DNA of 64,000 nucleotides from Lotus japonicus. Taxonomy: Eukaryota > Streptophyta > Magnoliopsida > Fabales > Fabaceae. The stretch is taken from positions 35,799,176 through 35,863,175 of the forward strand of contig NC_080046.1 of assembly GCF_012489685.1 (NCBI RefSeq). The letters run 5' to 3'. The notes beneath the pieces were generated by a model that searched no databases, had not been told where the DNA came from, and was given only the letters and a program-made list of their open reading frames with translations. Each line of letters opens with the position of its first letter. The stretch's first letter is position 1. Made by a program: the position numbers and the translations under genes. Shown here one piece after another: positions 36,238-48,800 of this stretch.

Positions 36238-36774
36238 AAGTCGATCCAACCCCTTGGGTTGAACATACGGACTCGCACACGCAACTCCCACAATTAGGCA
36301 TGTCGAGTCGATCCAACCCCTTGGGTTGAACATACGGACTCGCACACGCAACTCCCACAATTAGGCATGTCGAGTCGATCCAACCCATCGGGATGAACAT
36401 ACGGACTCGCACACGCAACAAATGACAACGCCAAGTCGGTTCACTCAAAAGAGTCGAACATACGGACATTGCGCGTGTCCAATGACTATCGCCGAATCGA
36501 TCCAATCCATCGGATTGAACATACGGATCCGCGCGTGTTGAAAAGTTGTCGCTGAATCGATACAATCCCTCGGATTGAACATACGGATTCACGCGAGGTA
36601 AAATGGCAATCGCTGAATCGATCCAATCCATCGGATTGAACATACGGACTCACGCGTGCCTGAGTGACTACCGCCGAATCGATCCAATCCATCGGATTGA
36701 ATATACGGATTCGCGCGTGTCAACAATTATTGCCGAATCGGCCCAACCCGTCGGGTTTGGACATACGGATTCGC
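36238..36774 (-). repeat. LTR3 hairpin array, nine two-stem units of about 60 bp
   Basis: Inner stems with 3-nt loops: CAACCC/GGGTTG (36247-36261, 36314-36328), CAATCC/GGATTG (36503-36517, 36563-36577, 36624-36638, 36685-36699), AACCC/GGGTT (36745-36757), ACTC/GAGT with loop AAAA (36443-36454), and an imperfect CAACCC/GGGATG (36381-36395). Outer stems about 4-9 nt further out: CGAGTC with GACTCG around units 2 and 3, CGAATC with GATTCG around units 8 and 9, TGAATC with GATTCA around unit 6. A few outer stems have one mismatch. Both stems change in a compensated manner, and the linker GAACATACG is constant. Confidence 0.85.
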
Positions 36775-36806
36775 GCCGCAAAGTCGAAGATACACCCAAC
36801 AACATA

Positions 36807-36872
36807 GCTGCTCCAACAGCACAACCACAATAGCTGCTCCAACAGCACAACAACAAACGCTGCTCCAATAGC
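36807..36872 (-). repeat. GCTG/CAGC dyads, three copies
   Basis: GCTG, CTCCAA, CAGC at 36807-36820 and 36833-36846, and a variant GCTG...TAGC at 36859-36872. These short inverted repeats lie beside the main LTR3 array and have the same constant-loop style, with weaker stems. Confidence 0.5.
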
Positions 36873-37486
36873 ACCACAACATCTACATACTCGAAGCCCC
36901 TCAACTTTCTCAATGCTGGGATCCGACGACACTTCTCGTTTTCCAAAACTATGATTTGCATCCAAAGCTTCCTTCCGAGATTATTACCATTACTTAAAGA
37001 TTTAGAGGTTGTTTAATGTCTTATGAGTTTTCTTTACAAAATAATTATCCTTTTAGTCTTATCGCGAATCCTATAAGTTCTCGGGATCTCCTAATCCCCA
37101 AATGACTCCAGAGAATGTCTCGATCCATACAACACCACAACAAGGCCCGAATCTCATTCGTCCTTTCAAGCTTTCTCAAAACTCTCAAAATAAAATCGGC
37201 ATGACCTGCCCGCTTTTCTCACCGTTCAGAAACTCAGATTATAGTGCAAAAGCAGAATTAACTCATCATAATCAATCAACATGTCATACGTCAATATCTT
37301 AAGCAATAACCACATAGCACCTAGCATATAAGGCATGCACCACACATCCTAAATTACCCAATTAGCACTTAGCATGTCATTCACTCATCAAAAACATTCA
37401 GTAGATGCATCATCTACATTGTCAGCCGAAGCCTCAGAAAACATTTTCCAATCACACACAATTCCAGTGCATAAACAGTAAACAAT

Positions 37487-37500
37487 GTCGAAACATCGAC
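37487..37500 (-). other. Conserved small hairpin GTCGA/TCGAC in LTR3
   Basis: GTCGA 37487-37491 and TCGAC 37496-37500 with a 4-nt loop. Third instance of the element seen at 4249 and 8571. Confidence 0.6.
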
Positions 37501-38432
37501 CCTAAGCATTAACTAGAGATTCAGTGAGAAGCCCTCACCTGTAGATTCTCCAGGACGATCTCCTAACACTCGTTCACAATCAAAGGCTTGCTCCTCTGGG
37601 AATTCCTCAACATCACCTTTAGAGCAAAACCACAGAAATACTATCAGAATCTATCGAAAACTAAGTTATCGATACTTACTAAGGTTACTCGAAGTAATCT
37701 ATACTCTAAGGTACGATAATCTAGCGCGAAAGACAAGTTTTCGGAAAAGGAAATTTTCCTCCTCCTCCCCTATAGGGCTCGGCCACTTTTGGTAATTGTG
37801 GGGCTCGATTTTTCTTCAATCAAACTTGGTTCCTATGCTTTCATAAGCCGTAACTAAGGGTATTCTGAACTCGGAAAAATTATCGGATCAAAAACTGTCG
37901 CAGGGGTATTTTGGTCATGATTTTTAACTTAGGATTTTCAAAACTGAAATCCCAAAAATAAAATTTTGCAGGGACGTCACCAACGACGTTTATGACAACT
38001 AATCCTACTAGCACTAAGCTAAGGCGATAGTTTTCAGCCTAAAGGTTGAAGCTTTACACCAAAAACTCCAAAAATGGGTATTTTAGGCTCAAATTGATTC
38101 CGGCGGAATTCCGGCGACATAACGGAAAATCTAATCCGGCAGAAGTGATCTTGGGCGCATAAGGAAGAGGTTTAGAATCAGAAATGAAAGATTCAGGATA
38201 GTTTTGCAAAAACCCATAAACTATCCACTCAGAAAACTCTACAGAAAAGCTATGGAAAAAGCGATCGGAGGTAAGGATTAGCGACTATACCTCGAAGCCT
38301 TGAAGTAGCAACTGATTGATCGACGATCAAGCAAGAAATGAAGAAAATCTTCTCCTCCTCCTCTCCTCTCAAACTCGCGGCCTTGGTGGGTAGAAAATGG
38401 TGGAGTTTTGTGATTTCTTCTCACTTGCTTGC

Positions 38433-38440
38433 TATATATA
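38433..38440 (-). promoter_or_regulatory. TATA box of LTR3
   Basis: TATATATA on the minus strand, about 710 bp from the LTR start, with a GA-rich leader (complement of 38349-38370) downstream, as in LTR1 and LTR2. Confidence 0.68.
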
Positions 38441-39147
38441 GAAGATGGCAAATCGCGGGAAAATGAAAGTTTCGCGATTCTGATTTTTCGGGCGTCATTC
38501 TCCATGAATTCTAAGATAGGTTTTGGCGAAAGAATTCCAAAACTAAAATGAAGCCTCCTTGTATTTTTAGCGACTAATGCATAATCGGTATAAAACTATT
38601 TTACCCGATAAGTTGCTTTTTGCATCGAATGTCGGAATGGAAAACTTCCTTCTGATGAAAGATTGAAATCATCAAGAGAAATGGGTGTTCGCGTGTGGAA
38701 TATTCATTTGAAGCTCTGAATAGATAAAGTCTTCATTGTTGAGAAATTCTAGGGTTTTGAAATACCAGGGATTCGGTTTCGGCAAACTTCCGATGATTGG
38801 AATCGGACGTTCGTAGATCCTAGAGTTTTGCCTCGAAACGATTTTGATATATGGAAAAAGAGAAGTTCTAACATTTCTCTGAAGATTTTTGGAATTAACT
38901 TCCGTCGTGCCTAAAAGTGAAAATTAGCTATATACTAGGGTTTCTGACCTAGGTTTAAGCGTAAAACGATCGTGCTATAACTTTTATCGACTTCAATACG
39001 AACCTCAGACTTTTCCTGAACTTTCTCCTTCATACATTTATTTCATTTACTAAACTCTTGTTCAGGTTTCCCTTCACAATACATCAACCCTAATCGTAAA
39101 TGGAAATCTCTTCCACTGATCCTAAGCTTAAAATCTCGGGTCTTACA

Positions 39148-39152
39148 TCCCC
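39148..39152 (+). repeat. Target-site duplication TCCCC, right of LTR3
   Basis: Second copy of the 5-bp duplication (35053-35057). The satellite then continues as CGTTTAATTCGG. Confidence 0.9.
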
Positions 39153-42100
39153 CGTTTAATTCGGCTTGCAGGTGAATAAAGTCGCTTCTTCTCTCCCAAA
39201 AGCATATTAAATATGCTCAATTCTGGGTTCCGGGGCAAAAGTTATGGCTGTTTGAAGTTTGCAGCCGAATTAACCTTCAAAATTCAACCTGTAGGTTCCG
39301 TTTTCTATTTTTACCGATTTCCCCCGTTTAATTCGGCAGGCAGTTGAATAAACTGGCTTCTTCTCTCCCAAAACTATATAAAATATGCTCAATTCTGGGT
39401 TCCGGGGAAAAAGTTACGGCTGTTTGAAGTTTGCAGCGGAATTAACCTTCATAATTCAACCAGTAGGTTCAGTTTTCTATTTTTACCGATTTCCCCCGTT
39501 TAATTCGGCTGGCAGTTGAATAAACTGGCTTCTTCTCTCCCAAAACCATATAAAATATGCTCAATTCTGGGTTCCGGGGCAAAAGTTATGGCTGTTTGAA
39601 GTTTGCAGCCGAATTAACCTTCAAAATTAAAACCGTAGGTTCCAATTTATATTTTTACCGGTTTCCCCTGTTTAATTCAGCTGGCATGTGAATAAACTAG
39701 CTTCTTCTCTGCCAAAACTATATAAAATATGCTCAATTCTGGGTTCCGGGGCAAAAGTTAGGGTTGTTTGAAAGTTGCAGCCGAGTTAACCTTCAAAATT
39801 CAACCTGTAGGTTCCGATTTCTATTTTTACCGATTTCCCCCGTTTAATTCGGCTGGCACTTGAACAAAGTTGCTTCTTCTACCCCAAAAGCATATAAAAT
39901 ATGCTCAATTCTGGGTTCCGGGGCAAAAGTTAGGGCTGTTTTAAAGTTGCAGCCGAGTTAACCTTCAAAATTCAACCTGTAGGTTCAGATTTATATTTTT
40001 ACCGATTTTCCCCGTTTAATTCGGCAGGCACTTGAATAAAGTAGCTTCTTCTACCCCAAAAGCATATAAAATATTCTCAATTCTGATTTCTGGGGAAAAA
40101 GTTAGGGCTGTTTGAATGTTGCAGCCGAGTTAACCTTCAAAATTCAACCTGTAGGTTCCGATTTCTATTTTTACCGATTTCCCCCGTTTAATTCGGCTGG
40201 CACTTGAATAAAGTTGCTTCTTCTACCCCAAAAGCATATAAAATATGCTCAATTTTGGGTTCTGGGGCAAAAGTTAGGGCTGTTTTAAAGTTGCAGCCGA
40301 GTTAACCTTCAAAATTCAACCTGTAGGTTCAGATTTATATTTTTACCGATGTCCCCCGTTTAATTAGGCTGACACTTGAATAAAGTAGCTTCTTCTACCC
40401 CAAAAACATAAAAAATATGCTCAATTATGGGTTCCGGGGCAAAAGTTATGGTTGTTTCAAGTTTGCATCCGAATTAACCTTCAAAATTCAACTTGTAGGT
40501 TCTGTTTTCTATTTTTGACGACTTCCCCCGTTTACTTAGGCTGACACTTGAATAAAGTAGCTTCTTCTACCCCAAAAGCATATAAAATATGCTCAATTCT
40601 GGGTTCCGGGGCAAAAGTTATGGCTGTTTGAAAGTTGCAGCCGAGTTAACCTTCAAAATTCAACCTTTAGGTTCCGATTTATATTTTTACGAGTTTCTCT
40701 CGTTTAATTCGGCTTGCAGGTGAATAAAGTCGCTTCTTCTCTCCCAAAACTATATAAAATATGCTCAATTCTGGGTTCCGGGCAAAAGTTATGGCTGTTT
40801 GAAGTTTGCAGCCGAATTAACCTTCAAAATTCAACCAGTAGGTTCCGTTTTCTATTTTTACCAATATCCCCCGTTTAATTAGGCTGACACTTGAATAAAG
40901 TAGCTTCTTCTACCCCAAAAACATAAAAAATATGCTCAATTCTGGGTTCCGGGGCAAAAGTTATGGTTGATTCAAGTTTGCAGCCGAATTAACCTTCAAA
41001 ATTCAACTTGTAGGTTCCGTTTTCTATTTTTTCTGATTTCCCCAGTTTAATTAGGCTGACTCTTGAATAAAGTAGCTTCTTCTACCCCAAAAGCATATAA
41101 AATATGCTCAATTCTGGGTTCCGGGGAAAAAGTTATGGTTGTTTGAAAGTTGCAGCCGAGTTAACCTTCAAAATTCAACCTTTAGGTTCCGATTTATATT
41201 TTTACTGGTTTCCGTCGTTTAATTCGGCTTGCAGGTGAATAAAGTCGCTTCTTCTCTCCCAAAACTATAAAAAATATGCTCAATTCTGGGTTCCGGGGCA
41301 AAAGTTGTGGCTGTTTGAAGTTTGCAGCCGAATTAACCTTCAAAATTCAACCAGTAGGTTCCGTTTTCTATTTTTACCGATTTCCCCTGTTTAATTCGGC
41401 TGACAGTTGAATAAACTAGCTTCTTCTCTCCCAAAAACATATAAAATATGCTCAATTCTGGGTTCCGGGGCAAAAGTTAAGGCTGTTTGAAGTTTGCAGC
41501 GGAATTAACCTTCAAAATTCAACCAGTAGGTTCCAATTTATATTTTTACCGGTTTCCCCTGTTTAATTCAGCTGGCATGTGAATAAACTACCTTCTTCTC
41601 TCCCAAAACTATATAAAATATGCTCAATTCTGGGTTCCGGGGCAAAAGTTAGGGTTGTTTGAAAGTTGCAGCCGAGTTAACCTTCAAAATTCAACCAGTA
41701 GGTTCCGTTTTCTATTTTTACCGATTTCCCCCGTTTAATTCGGCTGGCAGTTGAATAAACTGGCTTCTTCTCTCGCAAAACCATATAAAATATGCTCAAT
41801 TCTGGTTTCCGGGGCAAAAGTTATGGCTGTTTGAAGTTTGCAGCCGAATTAACCTTCAAAATTCAACCTGTAGATTCCGATTTCTATTTTTACCGATTTC
41901 CCCCGTTTAATTCGGCTGGCACTTGAATAAAGTTGCTTCTTCTACCCCAAAAGCATATAAAATATGCTCAATTCTGGGTTCCGGGGCAAAAGTTAGGGCT
42001 GTTTTAAAGTTGCAGCCGAGTTAACCTTCAAAATTCAACCTGTAGGTTCAGATTTATATTTTTACCGATGTCCCCCGTTTAATTAGGCTGACACTTGAAT

Positions 42101-44338
42101 AAAGTAGCTTCTTCTACCCCAAAAACATAAAAAATATGCTCAATTCTGGGTTCCTGGGCAAAAGTTATGGTTGTTTCAAGTTTGCAGCCGAATTAACCTT
42201 CAAAATTCAACTTGTAGGTTCTGTTTTCTATTTTTGACGATTTCCCCCGTTTACTTAGGCTGACACTTGAATAAAGTAGCTTCTTCTACCCCAAAAGCAT
42301 ATAAAATATGCTCAATTCTGGGTTCCGGGGCAAAAGTTATGGCTGTTTGAAAGTTGCAGCCGAGTTAACCTTCAAAATTCAACCTTTAGGTTCCGATTTA
42401 TATTTTTACGAGTTTCCCTCGTTTAATTCGGCTTGCAGGTGAATAAAGTCGCTTCTTCTCTCCCAAAACTATATAAAATATGCTCAATTCTGGGTTCCGG
42501 GCAAAAGTTATGGCTGTTTGAAGTTTGCAGCCGAATTAACCTTCAAAATTCAACCTGTAGGTTCCGTTTTCTATTTGTACTGGTTTCCCCCGTTTAATTG
42601 GGTGGCAGTTGAATAAACTAGCTTCTTCTCTCCCAAAACTATATAAAATATGCTCAATTCTGGGTCCCGGGGAAAAAGTTACGGCTATTTGAAGTTTGCA
42701 GCCGAATTAACCTTCAAAATTCAACCAGTAGGTTCCGTTTTCTATTTTTACCGATTTCCCCCGTTTAATTCGGCTGGCAGTTGAATAAACTGGCTTCTTC
42801 TCTCGCAAAACCATATAAAATATGCTCAATTCTGGTTTCGGGGGCAAAAGTTATGGCTGTTTGAAGTTTGCAGCCGAATTAACCTTCAAAATTCAACCTG
42901 TAGGTTCCGTTTTCTATTTTTACCGGTTTCCCCCGTTTAATTCGGCTGGCACTTGAATAAAGTAGCTTCTTCTACACCAAAAGCATGTAAAATATGCTCA
43001 ATCCTGGGTTCCGGGGCAAAAGTTAGGGCTGTGTGAAAGTTGCAGCCGAGTTAACCTTCAAAATTCAACCTGTAGGTTCCGATTTCTATTTTTACCGATT
43101 TCACCCGTTTAATTCGGCTGGCACTTGAATAAAGTAGCTTCTTCTACCCCAAAAACATAAAAAATATGCTCAATTCTGGGTTCCTGGGCAAAAGTTATGG
43201 TTGTTTCAAGTTTGCAGCCGAATTAACCTTCAAAATTCAACTTGTAGGTTCTGTTTTCTATTTTTGACGATTTCCCCCGTTTACTTAGGCTGACACTTGA
43301 ATAAAGTAGCTTCTTCTACCCCAAAAGCATATAAAATATGCTCAATTCTGGGTTCCGGGGCAAAAGTTATGGCTGTTTGAAAGTTGCAGCCGAGTTAACC
43401 TTCAAAATTCAACCTTTAGGTTCCGATTTATATTTTTACGAGTTTCCCTCGTTTAATTCGGCTTGCAGGTGAATAAAGTCGCTTCTTCTCTCCCAAAACT
43501 ATATAAAATATGCTCAATTCTGGGTTCCGGGCAAAAGTTATGGCTGTTTGAAGTTTGCAGCCGAATTAACCTTCAAAATTCAACCAGTAGGTTCCGTTTT
43601 CTATTTTTACCAATGTCCCCCGTTTAATTAGGCTGACACTTGAATAAAGTAGCTTCTTCTACCCCAAAAACATAACAAATATGCTCAATTCTGGGTTCCG
43701 GGGAAAAAGTTATGGTTGATTCTAGTTTGCAGCCGAATTAACCTTCAAAATTCAACTTGTAGGTTCCGTTTTCTATTTTTTCCGCTTTCCCCAGTTTAAT
43801 TAGGCTGACTCTTGAATAAAGTAGCTTCTTCTACCCCAAAAGCATATAAAATATGCTCAATTCTGGGTTCCGGGGAAAAAGTTATGGTTGTTTGAAAGTT
43901 GCAGCCGAGTTAACCTTCAAAATTCAACCTTTAGGTTCCGATTTATATTTTTACGAGTTTCCCTCGTTTAATTCGGCTTGCAGGTGAATAAAGTCGCTTC
44001 TTCTCTCCCAAAACTATATAAAATATGCTCAATTCTGGGTTCCGGGCAAAAGTTATCGCTGTTTGAAGTTTGCAGCCGAATTAACCTTCAAAATTCAACC
44101 AGTAGGTTCCGTTTTCTATTTTTACCAATGTCCCACGTTTAATTAGGCTGACACTTGAATAAAGTTGCTTCTTCTACCCCAAAAACATAAAAAATATGCT
44201 CAATTCTGGGTTCCGGGGCAAAAGTTATGGTTGATTCAAGTTTGCAGCCGAATTAACCTTCAAAATTCAACTTGTAGGTTCCGTTTTCTATTTTTTCCGA
44301 TTTCCCCAGTTTAATTAGGCTGACTCTTGAATAAAGTA

Positions 44339-44442
44339 GCTTCTTCTACCCCCAAAGCATATAAAATATGCTCAATTCTGGGTTCCGATTTATATTTTTA
44401 CTGGTTTCCGTCGTTTAATTCGGCTTGCAGGTGAATAAAGTT
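44339..44442 (+). repeat. Truncated satellite monomer (104 bp)
   Basis: Spacing between phase points is 104 bp, 68 short of a monomer. The join is at GGTTCCG (44381-44387). In a normal monomer the two GGTTCCG copies are exactly 68 bp apart, so the missing piece is what a deletion between these direct repeats would remove. Confidence 0.85.
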
Positions 44443-45483
44443 GCTTCTTCTCTCCCAAAACTATAAAAAATATGCTCAATTCTGGGTTCCGGGGCAAAAG
44501 TTGTGGCTGTTTGAAGTTTGCAGCCGAATTAACCTTCAAAATTCAACCAGTAGGTTCCGATTTTTATTTTTACCGATTTCCCCCGTTTAATTCGGCTGAC
44601 AGTTGAATAAACTAGCTTCTTCTCTCCCAAAACCATATAAAATATGCTCAATTCTGGGTTCCGGGGCAAAAGTTATGGCTGTTTGAAGTTTGCAGCCGAA
44701 TTAACCTTCAAAATTCAACCAGTAGGTTCCGTTTTCTATTTTTACCGATTTCCCCCGTTTAATTCAGCTGGCAAGTGAATAAAGTCGCTTCTTCTCTCCC
44801 AAAAGCATATAAAATATGCTCAATTCTGGGTTCCGGGGCAAAAGTTATGGCTGTTTGAAGTTTGCAGCCGAATTAACCTTCAAAATTCAACCTGTAGGTT
44901 CCGTTTTCTATTTGTACTGGTTTCCCCCGTTTAATTGGGTGGCAGTTGAATAAACTAGCTTCTTCTCTCCCAAAACTATATAAAATATGCTCAATTCTGG
45001 GTCCCGGGGAAAAAGTTACGGCTATTTGAAGTTTGCAGCCGAATTAACCTTCAAAATTCAACCAGTAGGTTCCGTTTTCTATTTTTACCGATTTCCCCCG
45101 TTTAATTCGGCTGGCAGTTGAATAAACTGGCTTCTTCTCTCGCAAAACCATATAAAATATGCTCAATTCTGGTTTCGGGGGCAAAAGTTATGGCTGTTTG
45201 AAGTTTGCAGCCGAATTAACCTTCAAAATTCAACCTGTAGGTTCCGTTTTCTATTTTTACCGGATTCCCCCGTTTAATTCGGCTGGCACTTGAATAAAGT
45301 AGCTTCTTCTACACCAAAAGCATGTAAAATATGCTCAATCCTGGGTTCCGGGGCAAAAGTTAGGGCTGTGTGAAAGTTGCAGCCGAGTTAACCTTCAAAA
45401 TTCAACCTGTAGGTTCCGATTTCTATTTTTACCGATTTCACCCGTTTAATTCGGCTGGCACTTGAATAAAGTTGCTTCTTCTA

Positions 45484-45827
45484 CCCCAAAAGCATATAAA
45501 ATATGCTCAATTATGGGTTCCGGGGCAAAAGCTAGGGCTGTTTGAAAGTTGCAGCCGAGTTAACCTTCAAAATTCAACCTGTAGGTTCAGATCTATATTT
45601 TTACCAATTTCCCCCTTTTAATTCGGCTGACACTTGAATAAAGTAGCTTCTTCTACCCCAAAAGCATATAAAATATGCTCAATTATGGGTTCCGGGGCAA
45701 AAGCTAGGGCTGTTTGAAAGTTGCAGCCGAGTTAACCTTCAAAATTCAACCTGTAGGTTCAGATCTATATTTTTACCAATTTCCCCCTTTTAATTCGGCT
45801 GACACTTGAATAAAGTAGCTTCTTCTA
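45484..45827 (+). repeat. Adjacent near-identical monomer pair
   Basis: Two neighbouring monomers share rare variants, AGATCT (45589 and 45761), AAAAGCTAGGG and CAATTATGGG, exactly 172 bp apart. This is the smallest and apparently youngest duplication in the array. Confidence 0.7.
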
Positions 45828-48800
45828 CCCCAAAAGCATATAAAATATGCTCAATTCTGGGTTCCGGGGCACAAGTTAGGGCTGTTTGAAAGTTGCGGCC
45901 GAGTTAACCTTCAAAATTCAACCTGTAGGTTCCGACTTATATTTTTACTTATTTCCCCCGTTTAATTCGGCTGGCAGGTAAATAAAGTCGCTTCTTCTCT
46001 CCCAAAACTATATAAAATATTCTCAATTCTGGGTTCCGGGGCAAAAGTTACGGCTTTTTGAAGTTTGCAGCCGAGTTAACCTTCAAAATTCAACCAGTAG
46101 GTTCTGTTTTCTATTTTTACCGATTTCCCTCGTTTAATTCGGCTGGCAGTTGAATAAACTGGCTTCTTCTCTCCAAAAAACAAATAAAATATGCTCAATA
46201 TTGGGTTCCGGGGCAAAAATTATGGCTGTTTGAAGTTTGCAGCCGAATTAACCTTCAAAATTCAACCAGTAGGTTTCGTTTTCTATTTTTACCAATGTCC
46301 CCCGTTTAATTAGGCTGACACTTGAATAAAGTAGCTTCTTCTACCCCAAAAACATAAAAAATATGCTCAATTCTGGGTTCCGGGGCAAAAGTTATGGTTG
46401 TTTCAAGTTTGCAGCCGAATTAACCTTCAAAATTCAACTTGTAGGTTCCGTTTTCTATTTTTGCCGATTTCCCCCGTTTACTTAGGCTGACACTTGAATA
46501 AAGTAGCTTCTTCTACCCCAAAAGCATATAAAATATGCTCAATTCTGGGTTCCGGGGCACAAGTTAGGGCTGTTTGAAAGTTGCAGCCGAGTTAACCTTC
46601 AAAATTAAAACCTGTAGGTTCCGACTTATATTTTTACTTATTTCCCCCGTTTAATTCGGCTGGCAGGTAAATAAAGTCGCTTCTTCTCTCCCAAAAATAT
46701 ATAAAATATTCTCAATTCTGGGTTCCGGGGCAAAAGTTATGGCTCTTTGAAGTTTGCAGCCGAATTAACCTTTAAAATTCAACCAGTAGGTTCCGTTTTC
46801 TATTTTTACCGATTTCTCCCGTTTAATTCGGTTGACAGGTAAATAAAGTCGCTTCTTCTCTCCCAAAACTATATAAAATATGCTCAATTCTGGGTTCCGG
46901 GGCAAAAGTTATGGCTCTTTGAAGTTTGCAGCCGAATTAACCATTAAAATTCAACCAGTAGGTTATGTTTTCTATTTTTACCGATTTCCCCCGTTTAATT
47001 CGGTTGACAGGTAAATAAAGTCGCTTCTTCTCTCCCAAAACCATATAAAATATGCTCAATTCTGGGTTCCGGGGCAAAAGTTATGGCTGTTTGAAGTTTG
47101 CAGCCGAATTAACCTTCAAAATTCAACCTGTAGGTTCCGTTTTCTATTTTTACCGGTTTCCCCCGTTTAATTCGGCTGGCACTTGAATAAAGTAGCTTCT
47201 TCTACACCAAAAGCATATAAAATATGCTCAATTCTGGGTTCCGGGGCAAAAGTTAGGGCTGTTTGAAAGTTGCAGCCGAGTTAACCTTCAAAATTCAACC
47301 TGTAGGTTCCGATTTCTATTTTTACCGATTTCCCCCGTTTAATTCGGCTGGCACTTGAATAAAGTTGCTTCTTCTACCCCAAAAGCATATAAAATATGCT
47401 CAATTCTGGGTTCCGGGGCAAAAGTTAGGGCTGTTTGAAAGTTGCAGCCAAGTTAACCTTCAAAATTCAACCTGTAGGTTCCGATTTTTATTTTTACCGA
47501 TTTCCCCCGTTTAATTCGGCTGACAGTTGAATAAACTAGCTTCTTCTCTCCCAAAACCATATAAAATATGCTCAATTCTGGGTTCCGGGGCAAAAGTTAT
47601 GGCTGTTTGAAGTTTGCAGCCGAATTAACCTTCAAAATTCAACCAGTAGGTTCCGTTTTCTATTTTTACCGATTTCCCCCGTTTAATTCAGCTGGCAAGT
47701 GAATAAAGTCGCTTCTTCTCTCCCAAAAGCATATAAAATATGCTCAATTCTGGGTTCCGGGGCAAAAGTTATGGCTGTTTGAAGTTTGCAGCCGAATTAA
47801 CCTTCAAAATTCAACCTGTAGGTTCCGTTTTCTATTTGTACTGGTTTCCCCCGTTTAATTGGGTGGCAGTTGAATAAACTAGCTTCTTCTCTCCCAAAAC
47901 TATATAAAATATGCTCAATTCTGGGTTCCGGGGAAAAAGTTACGGCTATTTGAAGTTTGCAGCCGAATTAACCTTCAAAATTCAACCAGTAGGTTCCGTT
48001 TTCTATTTTTACCGATTTCCCCCGTTTAATTCGGCTGGCAGTTGAATAAACTGGCTTCTTCTCTCGCAAAACCATATAAAATATGCTCAATTCTGGTTTC
48101 GGGGGCAAAAGTTATGGCTGTTTGAAGTTTGCAGCCGAATTAACCTTCAAAATTCAACCAGTAGGTTCCGTTTTCTATTTTTACCGATTTTCCCCGTTTA
48201 ATTCGGGTGGCAGGTGAATAAAGTAGCTTCTTCTACACCAAAAGCATATAAAATATGCTCAATTCTGGGTTCCGGGGCAAAAGTTAGGGCTGTTTGAAAG
48301 TTGCAGCCGAGTTAACCTTCAAAATTCAACCTGTAGGTTCCGATTTCTATTTTTACCGATTTCCCCCGTTTAATTCGGCTGGCACTTGAATAAAGTTGCT
48401 TCTTCTCTCCCAAAACTATATAAAATATGCTCAATTCTGGGTTCCGGGGCAAAAGTTATGGCTCTTTGAAGTTTGCAGCCGAATTAACCTTTAAAATTCA
48501 ACCAGTAGGTTCTGTTTTCTATTTTTACCGATTTCCCCCGTTTAATTCGGTTGACAGGTAAATAAAGTCGCTTCTTCTCTCCCAAAACCATATAAAATAT
48601 GCTCAATTCTGGGTTCCGGGGCAAAAGTTATGGCTGTTTGAAGTTTGCAGCCGAATTAACCTTCAAAATTCAACCTGTAGGTTCCGTTTTCTATTTTTAC
48701 CGGTTTCCCCCGTTTAATTCGGCTGGCACTTGAATAAAGTAGCTTCTTCTACACCAAAAGCATATAAAATATGCTCAATTCTGGGTTCCGGGGCAAAAGT

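Larger units (their letters stand above)
35058..39147 (-). mobile_element. LTR3: solo LTR, 4,090 bp, minus strand
   Basis: The plus strand begins TGTAACACCCCG and ends GGTCTTACA, so read on the minus strand the LTR runs TGTAAGACCC...GGGGTGTTACA. Perfect TCCCC duplications flank it, and satellite continues in phase on both sides. There is no internal region, so it is a solo LTR left by LTR-LTR recombination of one insertion. Minus-strand order: TATA box (38440-38433), purine leader, GTCGA hairpin (37500-37487), hairpin array (36774-36238), ACACGT dyad (36014-35999), ORF relic (35712-35596), 3' end. Stretches 35061-35590 and 37501-38430 contain no gene I recognise; a poly-T run sits at about 35128-35140. 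Confidence 0.95.

Noticed and set aside
36236..36961. Several minus- and plus-strand frames over the LTR3 hairpin array (up to 135 codons)
   Set aside because: They translate the 60-bp repeat and so look like a repeat protein (YVQSDGLDRF-like), but frames exist on both strands and the paired-arm pattern explains the sequence better.
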